Notes: generated by a model not told the origin, from the letters alone. Shown: positions 24,325 to 34,347, counted from the first letter of the stretch. The stretch: DNA of 64,000 nucleotides from JAUIIK01 sp963709995 (GCA_963709995.1 CAVPYN010000005.1:124001-188000), one strand, 5' to 3'. Translations and numbers: made by a program.

Positions 24325-27006
24325 TTATTTCGGTTTTGCAGTACCGTCTGGATAAAGTTCGATCTGTTTTGGTCGCTTGAGCTTCCGATTCCAGTCCCAG
24401 TGTGCTCCCTTTGGTGGTGCGTGATCAAGATCCGGAGATAACGACTCATTCCCATCGGGCGAAACCCACCCGCCAGGATCGATCCCTGGCACTGAGCCTT
24501 CGGGTCTCCAAGTCCAATCAGGAAAAGGTGGGACCGTTGGATCCCATCGATCCGGGTTCGCTGGCCAATCGAAGCCAGGCGGCGGTGTAATCGTACTCCC
24601 ATCGGACGAGCCATCAGTAGGAGAAATGGTGGGCCCGTCAAGCGGCGTGTTTCCGAGGGCGGGCGGAATGGCGGGTGTGAGACTCGGGGGCCATGAGGGC
24701 AACGAAGGTAGCGACCAATCCGACGGTTTCCCAAACGGTGGATTGGATGGGCTCGGGCTGTAACCTCCTGGCAACGCCACGTTGTCGATCGGCGGACAGA
24801 TGACTTGAGTCAGGCACAGGTAGACGATGATGAACACGATAATGACGAACAGCGCCAGAACGGCAAGCCCTCCGGCCCCGGAACCCGCCAATATACCACC
24901 GATGATGGCAGCGAAATGTCCGGTCGGATCGGTCCAGGTGGCCGGGTTGTTGGCGGTATAGCTGTAGCGGTTGTAGCCCTGCGTCCCCGGCGCGTTCGGC
25001 TGCACCGTGTCGGCGCTCAGGAAGCGGCCAGTCACCGGCGCGAAGTAGCGTGCCCGCAGGTACTGGTTACCGGTGACCACGTCATGCTGCTCACCAGCGA
25101 ATCCAAAGAGGCTCGCTGCCCCTGTCTGGCCCCGGCTCGTCCCAAAAACGCTGTAGGCGGCCGTACCGATGAGATTCTCGTTCGGATCGGCCAACCCACG
25201 AACGGAACCCAAACCGTCGGTAAGGTGGTAGGTCGTGACGTTGTTACCATCGGTTTCGCTCAGGAGTCCCTGCTCGTGGAGATAGGCTCGCGACCCATCG
25301 TCTATCAGATACTCGACCGGTCCCTCACGATCCCACAGGTACGGGCTCGTAACCCCACCGGTCGTTGAGCTCGTTCGCGCACCATCACCGTCGTAGGTAT
25401 AGCTCTCGGTCGTACCGCCGACGGTGGCGCTCGTCAGCTGATTGGCCCAGTCCCAGGAGAAACTATCCGCACCCGCGGCCGTCATGTTGCCAGCGGCATC
25501 GTGGGTGTACGAGATCGTCCCGTCGGAGGTCAGCTGCCCCGCCGGGTCGTAGCTGTAGGTCGCGACGGGGTTGCCATTGAAGGTATGCGTCAGCCGGTTG
25601 CCGGCAGCGTCATAGGCAAACGCTTCTGTGTCATTGTTTGGATAGGTAACGTTCGTCAGCCGGTTGAGCGCGTCAAGCGTGTAGCTCTCTGTCCCGGCCG
25701 CCGTCGTCATCGATGTCCGATTACCCTCGGCATCGTAGGTATAGCTGTAACTCTGCAGCGTGCACTGACATCCGACGCCCGAGTGATCGATCGCCGTGAT
25801 CTGACCGGCGGCATCATAGCTGTAGGTGCTCGTGACACCATTCTGCCGCGTGATGGACGTCCGCCGTCCATCGACGTCGTACCCGAAGACAATAGTCTGG
25901 CTCAACCAGTCGACGATCGAACTGGTCTGGCCGGCCGCGTCCTATGCATAGGTATAGGTGCGGCTGCCCGGCAACGTCATCGTCGCGCACTGGCCGGCCG
26001 CATCGTAGGTGTAGCTCACCGTTCCGTTCGGAGCAGCCACCGATGTGATCTGTCCGGCTGCGTTATAGGACCACGTCGTCTGTCCGGTGCTATCGGTCAT
26101 CGACGTTCGGCGGTTGTTAGCGTCATAGGCCGTGTTGATCGAGCCGCCCGGATAGGTCGTCGAGGTGCGGTTGCCGTTGGCGTCGTAGCCATAGCCGACG
26201 CTCACCGATCGCGGGCCAGTCATGTTGGTCGGCATGCCAGCAAGGTTGTAGGTGTACGACGTCGTGCGATTGAGCGAATCGGTCTGTGTCAGCAGGTTGC
26301 CGATTGCATCGTAGGTGTAGGTCGTCGTCTGGTTGTTCGGGTTGGTCAGACTCGTGCGCTGCCCGGCAGCGTCGTAGCCGAAACTCACCACGCCACTAAG
26401 CGCGTCCGTCATCGCCGTCATCCGGCCTGCGTCGTCATAGGTATAGCTGGTCGTGTTATTGCGCCGATCGGTTACGCTCGTGCGGCGACCAATATCGTCG
26501 TAGGCGTAGCTAGTCGTGTTGTTGAGCGGGTCCACGATCGTCAATACCAGACCGCGCGGATCGTAGGTATACGCCGTTGTGGCGCCCGAGGGGCGCACGA
26601 CCTGGCTGATACGGCCGTTCGGGTCATAGCTCGTCGTCGTGGTGTTGTTGAGTGGATCGGTCGTCGATGTGCGCTGTCCCAGGCCATCGTAGCCGAACGT
26701 CCAACTGTTGTTGAGCGGGTTGGTCAGGCCGGTCCGTCGACCGGCATCGTCGTAGATGTAGCTGGTCGTGTTGTTGAGCGGATCAGTCACTGAGGTCAGT
26801 TGCCCGACCGCGTCATACCCATAGTTGGTCGTGTTGTTGAGCGGATCGGTCACAGATACCCTTCGCCCGGCCGCGTCATAGATATACGTCGTCGTGTTGT
26901 TCCGAGCATCGGTGACGGTGAGCAAGCGATTATTCGCATCATAGGTGTAGCTGGTCGTGTTGTTCAGCGGGTCGGACCGTTTTTGCAACGGGGTTGTGTG
27001 GGCCAA
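24325..27006 (-). pseudogene. Truncated RHS/YD-repeat tip with toxin-like C-terminus, interrupted by in-frame TAG
   Basis: One continuous frame of 894 codons, broken only by TAG at 25942-25944 (codon 355). The upstream part is pure YD repeats (DPLNNTTSYTYDANNRL and similar). The downstream part holds more repeats, the RHS core (YLRARYFAPVTGRFLSADTV, YSYTANNPATWTDPTGH), a hydrophobic segment (about codons 700-735), an about 110-residue Pro/Ser-rich linker and a short end module with GAHWDWNRKL and LYPDGTAKPK. At the TAG the intact RHS protein has Tyr (TAC). There is no signal peptide and no good start site (TTG at 27006), so this looks like an orphan tip that could feed recombination with the full-length gene. 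Its own candidate immunity gene follows. Confidence 0.75.
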
Positions 27007-27071
27007 GATAGATTCTTCGGTCGGAGGGAGATATTACCGGGATATGTCGCTCGCTATGCCGGATAACTCAG

Positions 27072-27734
27072 TCAAAGCCATGGTCGTGAGTACCAATTAG
27101 ACATCGTATCTTGCAACTCATTCACATGTCTGGGTGCTTCAACCCAGTACATAAATTCTTTCGACGTATCACGCTTCGTACGAAACTCCACGATGTATCC
27201 TAGCTCCAACTCCTTCCAGTATGTAGGCTTCCATGGACGCTCGACGCGCCACTGCTCCGTCCCGGGCAGGATCAAATCACCCCAGGTCAGGTAAGGCCAA
27301 GCCTGAAGAACTTCGAGTGCGAGACCACGATCACGTGTCTCAATCCCAGATTCGCTCAAATCCGCGTCCGTCCAACGACTAACGTAGTTCTCCCACCTCG
27401 GATTCGTGAGTGATTCCCATCGTCTCCCACCTCGTACCGTCAAGCCAAAATATCCACTATATGGCCCGAAACCGTCACGATACTCAAATAGGCTTTCAAC
27501 GACCTGTCGAGTAGTGCCTGACGACCGAAGGTTCCCGTCGTTTCGGACCAGTTCCAGATCTCCACGACGTGTTAAGTCCACAAAGCTATCGACGAGTTCT
27601 GACACCGTGAAACCGGGATCCACAAGATTGAAGATTTCACCACGGTTCTCATACGCCAACCACACGACAGGTGCTCGTGCCTCGACCACCGATGTCATGA
27701 TCCAGATCTTGCTGCTTTCGAGCGATACATCCAT
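27072..27734 (-). CDS. Hypothetical protein; candidate immunity protein for the full-length RHS toxin
   Basis: A 220-residue soluble protein, Trp- and Tyr-rich, with no signal peptide or membrane helix and no known domain that I can name. It starts 15 bases after the stop of the toxin-like RHS tail (27750) and lies before the orphan RHS tip. That is the usual order RHS-toxin-immunity-orphan tip. The sequence includes AWPYLTWGDLILPGTEQW and YWKELELGYIVEFRTKRD. Composition looks more AT-rich than the surrounding RHS DNA. The function is inferred only from location. Confidence 0.55.
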   Translation of the reverse strand: MDVSLESSKIWIMTSVVEARAPVVWLAYENRGEIFNLVDPGFTVSELVDSFVDLTRRGDLELVRNDGNLRSSGTTRQVVESLFEYRDGFGPYSGYFGLTVRGGRRWESLTNPRWENYVSRWTDADLSESGIETRDRGLALEVLQAWPYLTWGDLILPGTEQWRVERPWKPTYWKELELGYIVEFRTKRDTSKEFMYWVEAPRHVNELQDTMSNWYSRPWL

Positions 27735-27749
27735 AACGTCCCCAGACTA

Positions 27750-28241
27750 CTAGTACGGATCAACGAGGTAGTCAGGCACATCATATCGCCGATTGACAAT
27801 CGCGCATCGCGACTCAAGCATTGCCTGCCCTCTGGCATCGCTGCAACAGGGACATGAAACTATTGAAGCTAGTTGGTTCCCTCCAACCCGTACGTTAGTA
27901 TGTCTCCCAGGCGGAAACGACCAACCGCCGACAGGGCATGGACCACCGGTAGCAGGAGCACCTCGTGAATGAAAACGTGCGCCACCTTCACCTGATTCTA
28001 ACTTGATCTGATCGAGGGCATCTTCCTCACTCCTATATCGATAGGAACTAGGGAGGTCATTGCATCGGATGGTATTCGGAAAGTCTTGCGCACATGTTGA
28101 ACGCTTCTGACTCTCATCCGGATTAGGAGCAACGGGACCTGGTTTGGGGTCTTCATGAGGTCTTGGATCCGGTGCCGGATCTTCTTGAGTCACATCGCGT
28201 GGGATTGTTCGCTTCTCAACTTCAGGCTGCGTTACGGACAT
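27750..28241 (-). CDS. Detached C-terminal module of the RHS protein (toxin-like), downstream of an in-frame TGA
   Basis: This frame is exactly in register with the 2-kb-codon RHS gene upstream, from which it is separated by TGA (28272-28274) and ten further sense codons. It begins with a Pro-rich linker (DPAPDPRPHEDPKPGPVAPN), as in the second RHS copy. A Cys/His-containing domain of about 110 residues follows, with RCNDLPSSYRYRSEEDALDQ, GRHTNVRVGG and SCPCCSDARG. The domain placement is that of a polymorphic toxin; the Cys cluster suggests metal binding. I cannot assign a family. It may be read through from the RHS gene, re-initiated at ATG 28241 (no good ribosome-binding site), or silenced. 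Confidence 0.6.
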   Translation of the reverse strand: MSVTQPEVEKRTIPRDVTQEDPAPDPRPHEDPKPGPVAPNPDESQKRSTCAQDFPNTIRCNDLPSSYRYRSEEDALDQIKLESGEGGARFHSRGAPATGGPCPVGGWSFPPGRHTNVRVGGNQLASIVSCPCCSDARGQAMLESRCAIVNRRYDVPDYLVDPY

Positions 28242-28271
28242 GTAGCAGGCATGCCCAAAGGCTCCAAGAGC

Positions 28272-31200
28272 TCAGGCAGCCACGATCAAAGCGATGATAA
28301 TGATCGCTACGAGCACAACAATACATCCCGTTGCACACGCTGCTGCGAGGAAGAACTCCGCGATCGCTATCGCAATGGGGAACCAGAATGGAGAGAGTCT
28401 CAGGGCCGTTGTGGCGGTAGTCGCATTGTGCCCCGTCGGATCGATCCAGGTCGTCGGATTGTTGGCGACATAGGCATAGCGGTTATATCCCTGCGTCCCC
28501 GGCGCGTTCGGTTGGACTGTGTCCGCGGCACTAAACCGTCCAATGTCCGGCACCAGATAGCGTGCCCGGAGATAGATCTGACTGGTCACTGCATCATGTT
28601 GCTCACCCGTGAAACCGAAGATGCTCGTCGCGCCGGTCTGACTTGAGATCGACCCGAAGACGCTGTAGTCTGCTGTCCCAACCAGGTTCTCATTCGGATC
28701 GGTCAATCCACGTACTGAGCCCAGCCCGTCGAGCAGCGGATAGGTGACGGTATTGCCGCTATCGATCTCCGCCATGAATCCATCGACATTGATGTAGGCG
28801 TTGGCGCCGTCATCGACCAGCAACTCGACATCTCCGAGGCGATCCCAAACATACGGAGTCGTCACCCCACCGACGGTAGAGCTGACCCGTACGCCATCAC
28901 CGTCGTAGGCATAACTCTCGGTCGTGCCATTGACCGTGGCGCTGCTCAGCCGGCTCGCCCAGTCCCAGGTGTATGTATTGGCACCAGCGGTCGTCAGATT
29001 ACCTGCCGCATCATAGCTATAGGAGATCGACCCGTCCGACAGAAGCTGGTCGGCAGCGTTGTAGGAATAGGTCGCAATCTGATTGCCATTGAGCGTCGTC
29101 GTCAACCGATTGCCATTGGCGTCGTAGGTGTAGTCGACCGTATCGTTATTCGGATACACCACCTGGGTCAGCCGGTTGAGAGCGTCGAGCGTGTAGCTCT
29201 CCGTGCCGGCGGCGGTCGTCACCGAGGTGCGATTGCCTTCGGCATCGTAGGTAGAAGTGAAACTCTGGAGCGTACACTGGCAGTTAATCCCACTGTGGTC
29301 GATGAGCGTGACCCGACCAGCGGCGTCGTAGCTGTAGTTGCTGGTTACCCCGTTCGGACGCGTGATCGATGTCCGCTGTCCATCGACGTCATAGCCGAAG
29401 GAGATCGTGTTGCTCAGCCAGTCGGTGACCGAGCTGGTGCGGCCAGCGCCATCATAGGCGTAGGCCAAGGTCCGGCTGCCCGGCAAGGTCATCGTCGCGC
29501 GCTGACCAGCGGCGTTGTAGCCGTAGCCAACCGTGCCATTCGCCGCGGCAACACTCGTCACTTGGCCGTTTGCGTCGTAGCTCCAGGTCGTCGTGCCGGT
29601 CGAGTCGAGCATCGAGGTCCGGCGATTGAGCGCATCATAGCTGTGCGAGATCGAACCACCAGGATAGGTTACGCCTGTCAGATTACTATTGGCGTCGTAG
29701 CTGTAACTCACGGTCGTGTTGCGCGGATCGGTGCTGCTCACCAAGCGACCGAGCAGGTCGTAGCTGAACGTCGATGTCTGACTGAGCGGATTGGTTTCCG
29801 TCAGTCGATTCCCAAGATCGTCGTAGGTATAGGTCCAGGTGTTGCTATTTGGATTCGTGACGCTCGTCATCTGCCCAGCAGCGTCAAAGCCGAACGTCAC
29901 CACGCCACTGAGGGCATCGGTCATCGTCGTGATCCGTCCAGCGGCGTCAAAGCCGTAGCTCGTCGTGTTGTTGCGCCGGTCGGTCATCGAGACACGCTGG
30001 CCAGTGGCGTCGTACGTGAACGTCCGTGTATTGTTCAGCGGATCAGTGATGCTTGTGAGCAGTCCGCGCGGATCATAGCCATAGCTCACCGTGCTGAGCG
30101 ATGGTCGCGCGATCTGGGTTCGCTGACCAGCGGCATCATAGGTATAGGAGGTCGTGTTGTTCAGCGGATCGGTGAAGGATGTCAGCTGTCCAACGGCATC
30201 ATAGCTCCGCGTCACGGTCCTATTAAGCGGATCCGTACTCGTCACCGACCGTCCCACAGCATCGTAGGTCGTCGTCCAGGTGTTGTTGAGCGCATCAGTT
30301 TGACTAATGCGACGTCCAGCCGCGTCGTAGACGATGGTCTGGGTGTTGTTCAGCGGATCGGTAATGGACGTCAGCCGCCCGGCGGCATCGTACCCGTAGC
30401 TGGTCGTGTGGTTGCGTGGATCCGTGACAGAGGTTCGACGATTGTTCGCGTCATAGGCGATCGATGTCACGTTGCTCAGCGGGTCGGTAATCGAGGTCAG
30501 ATTTCCGTTGGCGTCGTAGCTGTAGCTCCAGACACCGAGGTTCGGCAGCGTCCGGCTCGTCAAACGTCCGCTATCGTCGTAGCCATAGCTCGTCGTCCGG
30601 CCCAGGGGGTCAGTCTCGCTTGCCAGCTTGCCGTTCGCGTCATAGGCATAGGTGGTCGTGTTGTTGAACGGATCGGTGATCGAGATGACGCGGTTGTTCT
30701 CATCGTAGGTGTAGCTCGTGGTTTCGTTCAGGGCATTCGTGATGGCGATTGCGTTGCCGTTGGCGTCGTAGCTGTAGGTGGTGGTGAAACCGGCTTCGTC
30801 CGTGCGTGAGGTCACCCAGCCGTTGCTGTCATAGGTCCAGCTGACGGTGTTCCCGAGCTCGTCTTTCCGCTCCAGGAGATCGCCCCAGAGGCTGTAGCTG
30901 TAGTTGACATCATGGCCGAGCGCATTGGTCTCTTTGACGAGCCAGCCCGCCCAGTTATAGGTATAGGTGGTCGTGTTGTTGAGCGGGTCCGTCTTCGTGA
31001 GCATGCGTCCGCGGTTGTCGTACGTGTAGGTCCAGGTGTTGTTCAGCGGGTCTGTCTCGGTCAGGACGTTGCCGGACGCATCGTAGGTATAGGTCGTTGT
31101 GTTGTTGAGCGGGTCCGTCTCGGTCAGGGCGTTCCCGTTGACATCGTAGGTGAAGGTCCAGGTATTGTTGAGCGGGTTGGTGCGTGTGGTGACATTACCG

Positions 31201-34200
31201 TTGGCGTCATAGGCATAGGTCGTCACATTTCCCCGTGCATCGGTGATCGTCGTCGGGAGATGCTCGGCGTTATAGACGATCTGCAGGTCGTTCCCGAGCG
31301 GATCTTCGAGCGATGTCAGGTCGCCGCCGGTGCTATAGGTGAAGTTCCATTGGTAGAGCGCCGGATCGATGACCCGGATGAGATTCCCCTCACCGTCATA
31401 GGTCCGAGAGATCGTGTGTCCAAGCGGGTCGACGAGGTCGGTCGTGCGCTGGTGCTGATCAAAGTAGTAGGTCGCGGTGTTGTTCTCCGGATCGGTCACT
31501 TCCGTCGCCCCGGCACCCGGCGTGTCATAGTCCAGTGCGAGGACATTCTGGTCGGCGTCTTTCTGCTGGACGACCCGGTGCCAGTCGTCGAAGACATTCT
31601 CGAAGAGCGGATTGCCCAGCGGGTTGATCGCCTTGGTCAGCCGGTGTCGACTGTACTGGTAGTCGCGTTCGCCAAGGTCGGGCGCGGTGACGGTGATCAG
31701 GTCCACATTGACGTCGTAGGTGTAGGTCCAGACATCGCTCTCGGGGTCGGTCACCGTGCTCAGCCGGCCACTGCCGTCATAGCTCAAGGAGATAATCTGG
31801 TTGCCGAGCCCGGTGATCGTCGTCAGCTGCCCACTGCCGTTGTAGCTCAGCGTGATCTGGTTGCCATTCAGATCGGTAATCGTCTGCAACACACCGTTCG
31901 CATCAAAGTCGTAGATGAGATTTGTGGACGTCGTATAAGTGTAGGTGTCGTCCTGATTCTTGACGAGCTCATCATGCACGCGGGCGTCGGCAGGCAGGAA
32001 GAGCCCATTGCCGTTCTGCTCATCGAAGAAGACTTCCCGGCCGCTGCCGTAGATGACCCCGGCGTCATCGTCTGCTGTCACGACGAGCCGAATATCATAG
32101 GTATGGCGCCAGCGGAATCCCATGGCGCCGTAGTGGTCGCTATGGCCCGCGTAGTAGCGGGTGAAACTCAACGGCAGACGGCCATCGGTACGGATATCCG
32201 TCTCCTGGTAACCGAAGCTGCCGGTGCTGGTGTCAATGTTGTAGCCAACCTGCTCGCTGAAGGGTTCACTCAGCTGCACCCGGGCAATGTTGTCGGCAAT
32301 CGCATAGAACTTGCCGCCATCGTCAAGCAGCTCGACCGTGAAGTGGCCATCTGCCCCCATGAAATCAGCCAGCCAGAAGTAATCCACCGTGTAGCCCGTC
32401 GGCGTGTTGCTGGCAACCTGATGGACCACCCAGCTCTGGCTCGTCCCTTCCTCGTGCCAGCTCACCCGCAACAACGCGCCCGTCCGGTAGCCGATGTCGT
32501 AGGCCACCGCGTAGTAGCGTTGCTCCACCGCCGGACTGTCGATGATCCCGGTTGAGATCAGGCTCGACTCCAGCACGAAGTTCCCACTGCCATTGCCGCC
32601 GCTCACTCCGGTCACATAGCTGCCGCCACTGTCCTCGCCAACCGCGATCGCGTCCAGCGTCCCCTGCGTCCAGCCCGGCAACAGCGATCCGCCCAGCCCC
32701 ACCAGGTCGTACTCGCCCCAACCAAAATGCTGCTCGATCTTCAGTTTCACTGACTCGCCGGCCCAACCATCGACTGCCGCGGTGAAGGTCTGCCAGTTGA
32801 CCTGATCGCTGGTCCCGACTATCCCATCCAGATCCAGGTTGGTCGCCTGGCTGTAGTTGCTCCCAGACAGCAGGTACACCCGGAACTGGCTGGCGGCGCT
32901 GCCCGCCCGGTAGCGCAGCGTCACCTGCTGGATTGCGGCGTCCAGGGTGAAGGGCGCGCTGGTCAGCGTCCCCTGCGCCAGCCGGGCATGATGCTCGCCG
33001 CCAGCATCGACCCGCGCGATCTGGGCGCCACCACCCAGCTCCCACTCCGCCAGCTCGATCGCCTGCAGGCCAAGGTTGTCCACCCCGATCGTCGCGTACT
33101 GCCCGGTTACTCGCAGCTTGACCGCCTGCCCCTGCCAGTCGGCCAGCATATACAAGACCGTCGTCCAGCTGTCGGCCACCGTCCCGCTGGCCACCGTCGT
33201 CGCCGTCTGGTAGCTCGCCCCGCTGAGCACTTCGACCTTGTACTGGTCGCCGAAGGCGGTCCGGCCCATCAGATCGACGGAGCCCTGCTGGGCGTCGCTG
33301 GCCACCGTGAAGGCGCTCGTCGTCAGCGTCGCCCCCAGCGGCAAGGTGGCGAAGGTGGCGCCGCCCTCCTCGAGACGCCCAGCTCCACCAGTGAGCGTCA
33401 TCGCTGGCAGCAGCTCGACCATCTCGACGGCGTCGATCCCGATATCCCCGAAGTAGCGCCAGAACTTCAGCTTGATCGTCTGTCCCAGCCAGGCGCTGGC
33501 GTTCACCGTGACCGGCTCCCATGCGGCACAACTGAAACAGTTCTTGCTCAACACCTCGGTCTGGGTGCTGTAGCCCGTACCGCTGAGGACGTAGACCTTG
33601 ACCCAGCTGTAGTTGTTGGTCGTCAGCCAGCCAGCATCGAAGCGGAAGACCTGGGTCGCGCTGTCGACGGTGAAGGCGTCGCTGATCAGGGTGGCGTTGC
33701 CGCCACTGAGCTTGGCGTAATAGCCATGTGGCGTATCGCTCTCAATCACCACCGAGCCACTCGTGGCCCAGCCGCTCAGGTCGCCGCTCTCGAAATCGTT
33801 GTTGGTAGGTGGTGTGCCGACACTCGACGGAGCGGCTTCGAGGTCGTGGTTCGCCGGTGGCGTGCCGGTGGTGGTTGGGCTGCTCTCAAAGCTGTGGTTG
33901 GCGGGCGGCGTGCCGAGCGGCTGCGAAACGCCATCGAGGACGTGGTTGCGGGGGTAGGGCGGGTTGGCGCCGGAGAGGGACGGCGTCTGGCTCAGGCTGC
34001 GCAGCTCGTCCTCGTCGGGTGGCGCGCCGCTGCGTGGCGACTCGTCGTCGCTGGCCACCTGGCCGGCTTGGAGGGCGCCGAGACGGAGGAAGCTCTCGTT
34101 GGCGTGCTCGGCGGAGACAATGTAGGGCGTGCCGGGGAGCAGGATGACCAGGGCGAGGAGGATGGCCCGTAGGGTCGAGCGCCGCCACGGATTGAACGCA

Positions 34201-34205
34201 GACAT
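28272..34205 (-). CDS. Giant secreted RHS/YD-repeat protein
   Basis: A protein of 1977 residues from ATG 34205, chosen because a signal peptide follows at once (RRSTLRAILLALVILLPGT); the frame extends 35 codons further upstream. After the signal come several GTPPANHSFE-type short repeats and beta-rich, jelly-roll-like segments (about residues 100-620). Then come the RHS entry (YNIDTSTGSFGYQETDI, LPLSFTRYYAGHSDHYG) and some 1100 residues of YD repeats. The RHS core is YLRARYLVPDIGRFSAADTV and NPTTWIDPTGH (about 1910-1926). It ends in a long hydrophobic stretch (about 1936-1977). RHS shells enclose and deliver a C-terminal toxin. Here the toxin-like module lies beyond an in-frame TGA. Located on the same strand as its candidate immunity gene. 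Confidence 0.92.
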   Translation of the reverse strand: MSAFNPWRRSTLRAILLALVILLPGTPYIVSAEHANESFLRLGALQAGQVASDDESPRSGAPPDEDELRSLSQTPSLSGANPPYPRNHVLDGVSQPLGTPPANHSFESSPTTTGTPPANHDLEAAPSSVGTPPTNNDFESGDLSGWATSGSVVIESDTPHGYYAKLSGGNATLISDAFTVDSATQVFRFDAGWLTTNNYSWVKVYVLSGTGYSTQTEVLSKNCFSCAAWEPVTVNASAWLGQTIKLKFWRYFGDIGIDAVEMVELLPAMTLTGGAGRLEEGGATFATLPLGATLTTSAFTVASDAQQGSVDLMGRTAFGDQYKVEVLSGASYQTATTVASGTVADSWTTVLYMLADWQGQAVKLRVTGQYATIGVDNLGLQAIELAEWELGGGAQIARVDAGGEHHARLAQGTLTSAPFTLDAAIQQVTLRYRAGSAASQFRVYLLSGSNYSQATNLDLDGIVGTSDQVNWQTFTAAVDGWAGESVKLKIEQHFGWGEYDLVGLGGSLLPGWTQGTLDAIAVGEDSGGSYVTGVSGGNGSGNFVLESSLISTGIIDSPAVEQRYYAVAYDIGYRTGALLRVSWHEEGTSQSWVVHQVASNTPTGYTVDYFWLADFMGADGHFTVELLDDGGKFYAIADNIARVQLSEPFSEQVGYNIDTSTGSFGYQETDIRTDGRLPLSFTRYYAGHSDHYGAMGFRWRHTYDIRLVVTADDDAGVIYGSGREVFFDEQNGNGLFLPADARVHDELVKNQDDTYTYTTSTNLIYDFDANGVLQTITDLNGNQITLSYNGSGQLTTITGLGNQIISLSYDGSGRLSTVTDPESDVWTYTYDVNVDLITVTAPDLGERDYQYSRHRLTKAINPLGNPLFENVFDDWHRVVQQKDADQNVLALDYDTPGAGATEVTDPENNTATYYFDQHQRTTDLVDPLGHTISRTYDGEGNLIRVIDPALYQWNFTYSTGGDLTSLEDPLGNDLQIVYNAEHLPTTITDARGNVTTYAYDANGNVTTRTNPLNNTWTFTYDVNGNALTETDPLNNTTTYTYDASGNVLTETDPLNNTWTYTYDNRGRMLTKTDPLNNTTTYTYNWAGWLVKETNALGHDVNYSYSLWGDLLERKDELGNTVSWTYDSNGWVTSRTDEAGFTTTYSYDANGNAIAITNALNETTSYTYDENNRVISITDPFNNTTTYAYDANGKLASETDPLGRTTSYGYDDSGRLTSRTLPNLGVWSYSYDANGNLTSITDPLSNVTSIAYDANNRRTSVTDPRNHTTSYGYDAAGRLTSITDPLNNTQTIVYDAAGRRISQTDALNNTWTTTYDAVGRSVTSTDPLNRTVTRSYDAVGQLTSFTDPLNNTTSYTYDAAGQRTQIARPSLSTVSYGYDPRGLLTSITDPLNNTRTFTYDATGQRVSMTDRRNNTTSYGFDAAGRITTMTDALSGVVTFGFDAAGQMTSVTNPNSNTWTYTYDDLGNRLTETNPLSQTSTFSYDLLGRLVSSTDPRNTTVSYSYDANSNLTGVTYPGGSISHSYDALNRRTSMLDSTGTTTWSYDANGQVTSVAAANGTVGYGYNAAGQRATMTLPGSRTLAYAYDGAGRTSSVTDWLSNTISFGYDVDGQRTSITRPNGVTSNYSYDAAGRVTLIDHSGINCQCTLQSFTSTYDAEGNRTSVTTAAGTESYTLDALNRLTQVVYPNNDTVDYTYDANGNRLTTTLNGNQIATYSYNAADQLLSDGSISYSYDAAGNLTTAGANTYTWDWASRLSSATVNGTTESYAYDGDGVRVSSTVGGVTTPYVWDRLGDVELLVDDGANAYINVDGFMAEIDSGNTVTYPLLDGLGSVRGLTDPNENLVGTADYSVFGSISSQTGATSIFGFTGEQHDAVTSQIYLRARYLVPDIGRFSAADTVQPNAPGTQGYNRYAYVANNPTTWIDPTGHNATTATTALRLSPFWFPIAIAIAEFFLAAACATGCIVVLVAIIIIALIVAA

Positions 34206-34347
34206 GGTTACCCCAATCACCCTTCCCCAAAGGGGACACACTTCGTCTGGAGTCGTGTCGTTGCCTGGTGTCCGTGCACAGCCTACGCCCCCCCCCTGAC
34301 TGGTTGTCAAGGGGTAATCCGGGATTGCAGGGGGTTTCAGACGTTCG

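Noticed and set aside
25501..26793. 430-codon plus-strand frame rich in Val, Gly and Arg
   Set aside because: It is the antisense of the YD repeats; the repeated codon pattern of RHS DNA keeps the reverse frame open. No start site or recognisable domain.
29295..30809. 504-codon plus-strand frame opposite the RHS gene
   Set aside because: Antisense shadow of the YD repeats, with the same repetitive VVERIG-like composition.
28500..32000. Dense direct repeats that could suggest a CRISPR array or satellite
   Set aside because: The repeats are about 60 bases, vary in sequence, stay in one protein frame and encode YD repeats; there are no constant repeats with unique spacers.
30912..32555. 547-codon plus-strand frame opposite the RHS gene
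   Set aside because: Antisense shadow of the RHS repeat region; the minus-strand product has clear RHS motifs.
32988..34172. 394-codon plus-strand frame
   Set aside because: Antisense of the RHS N-terminal region, which has a signal peptide and beta-rich repeats on the minus strand.
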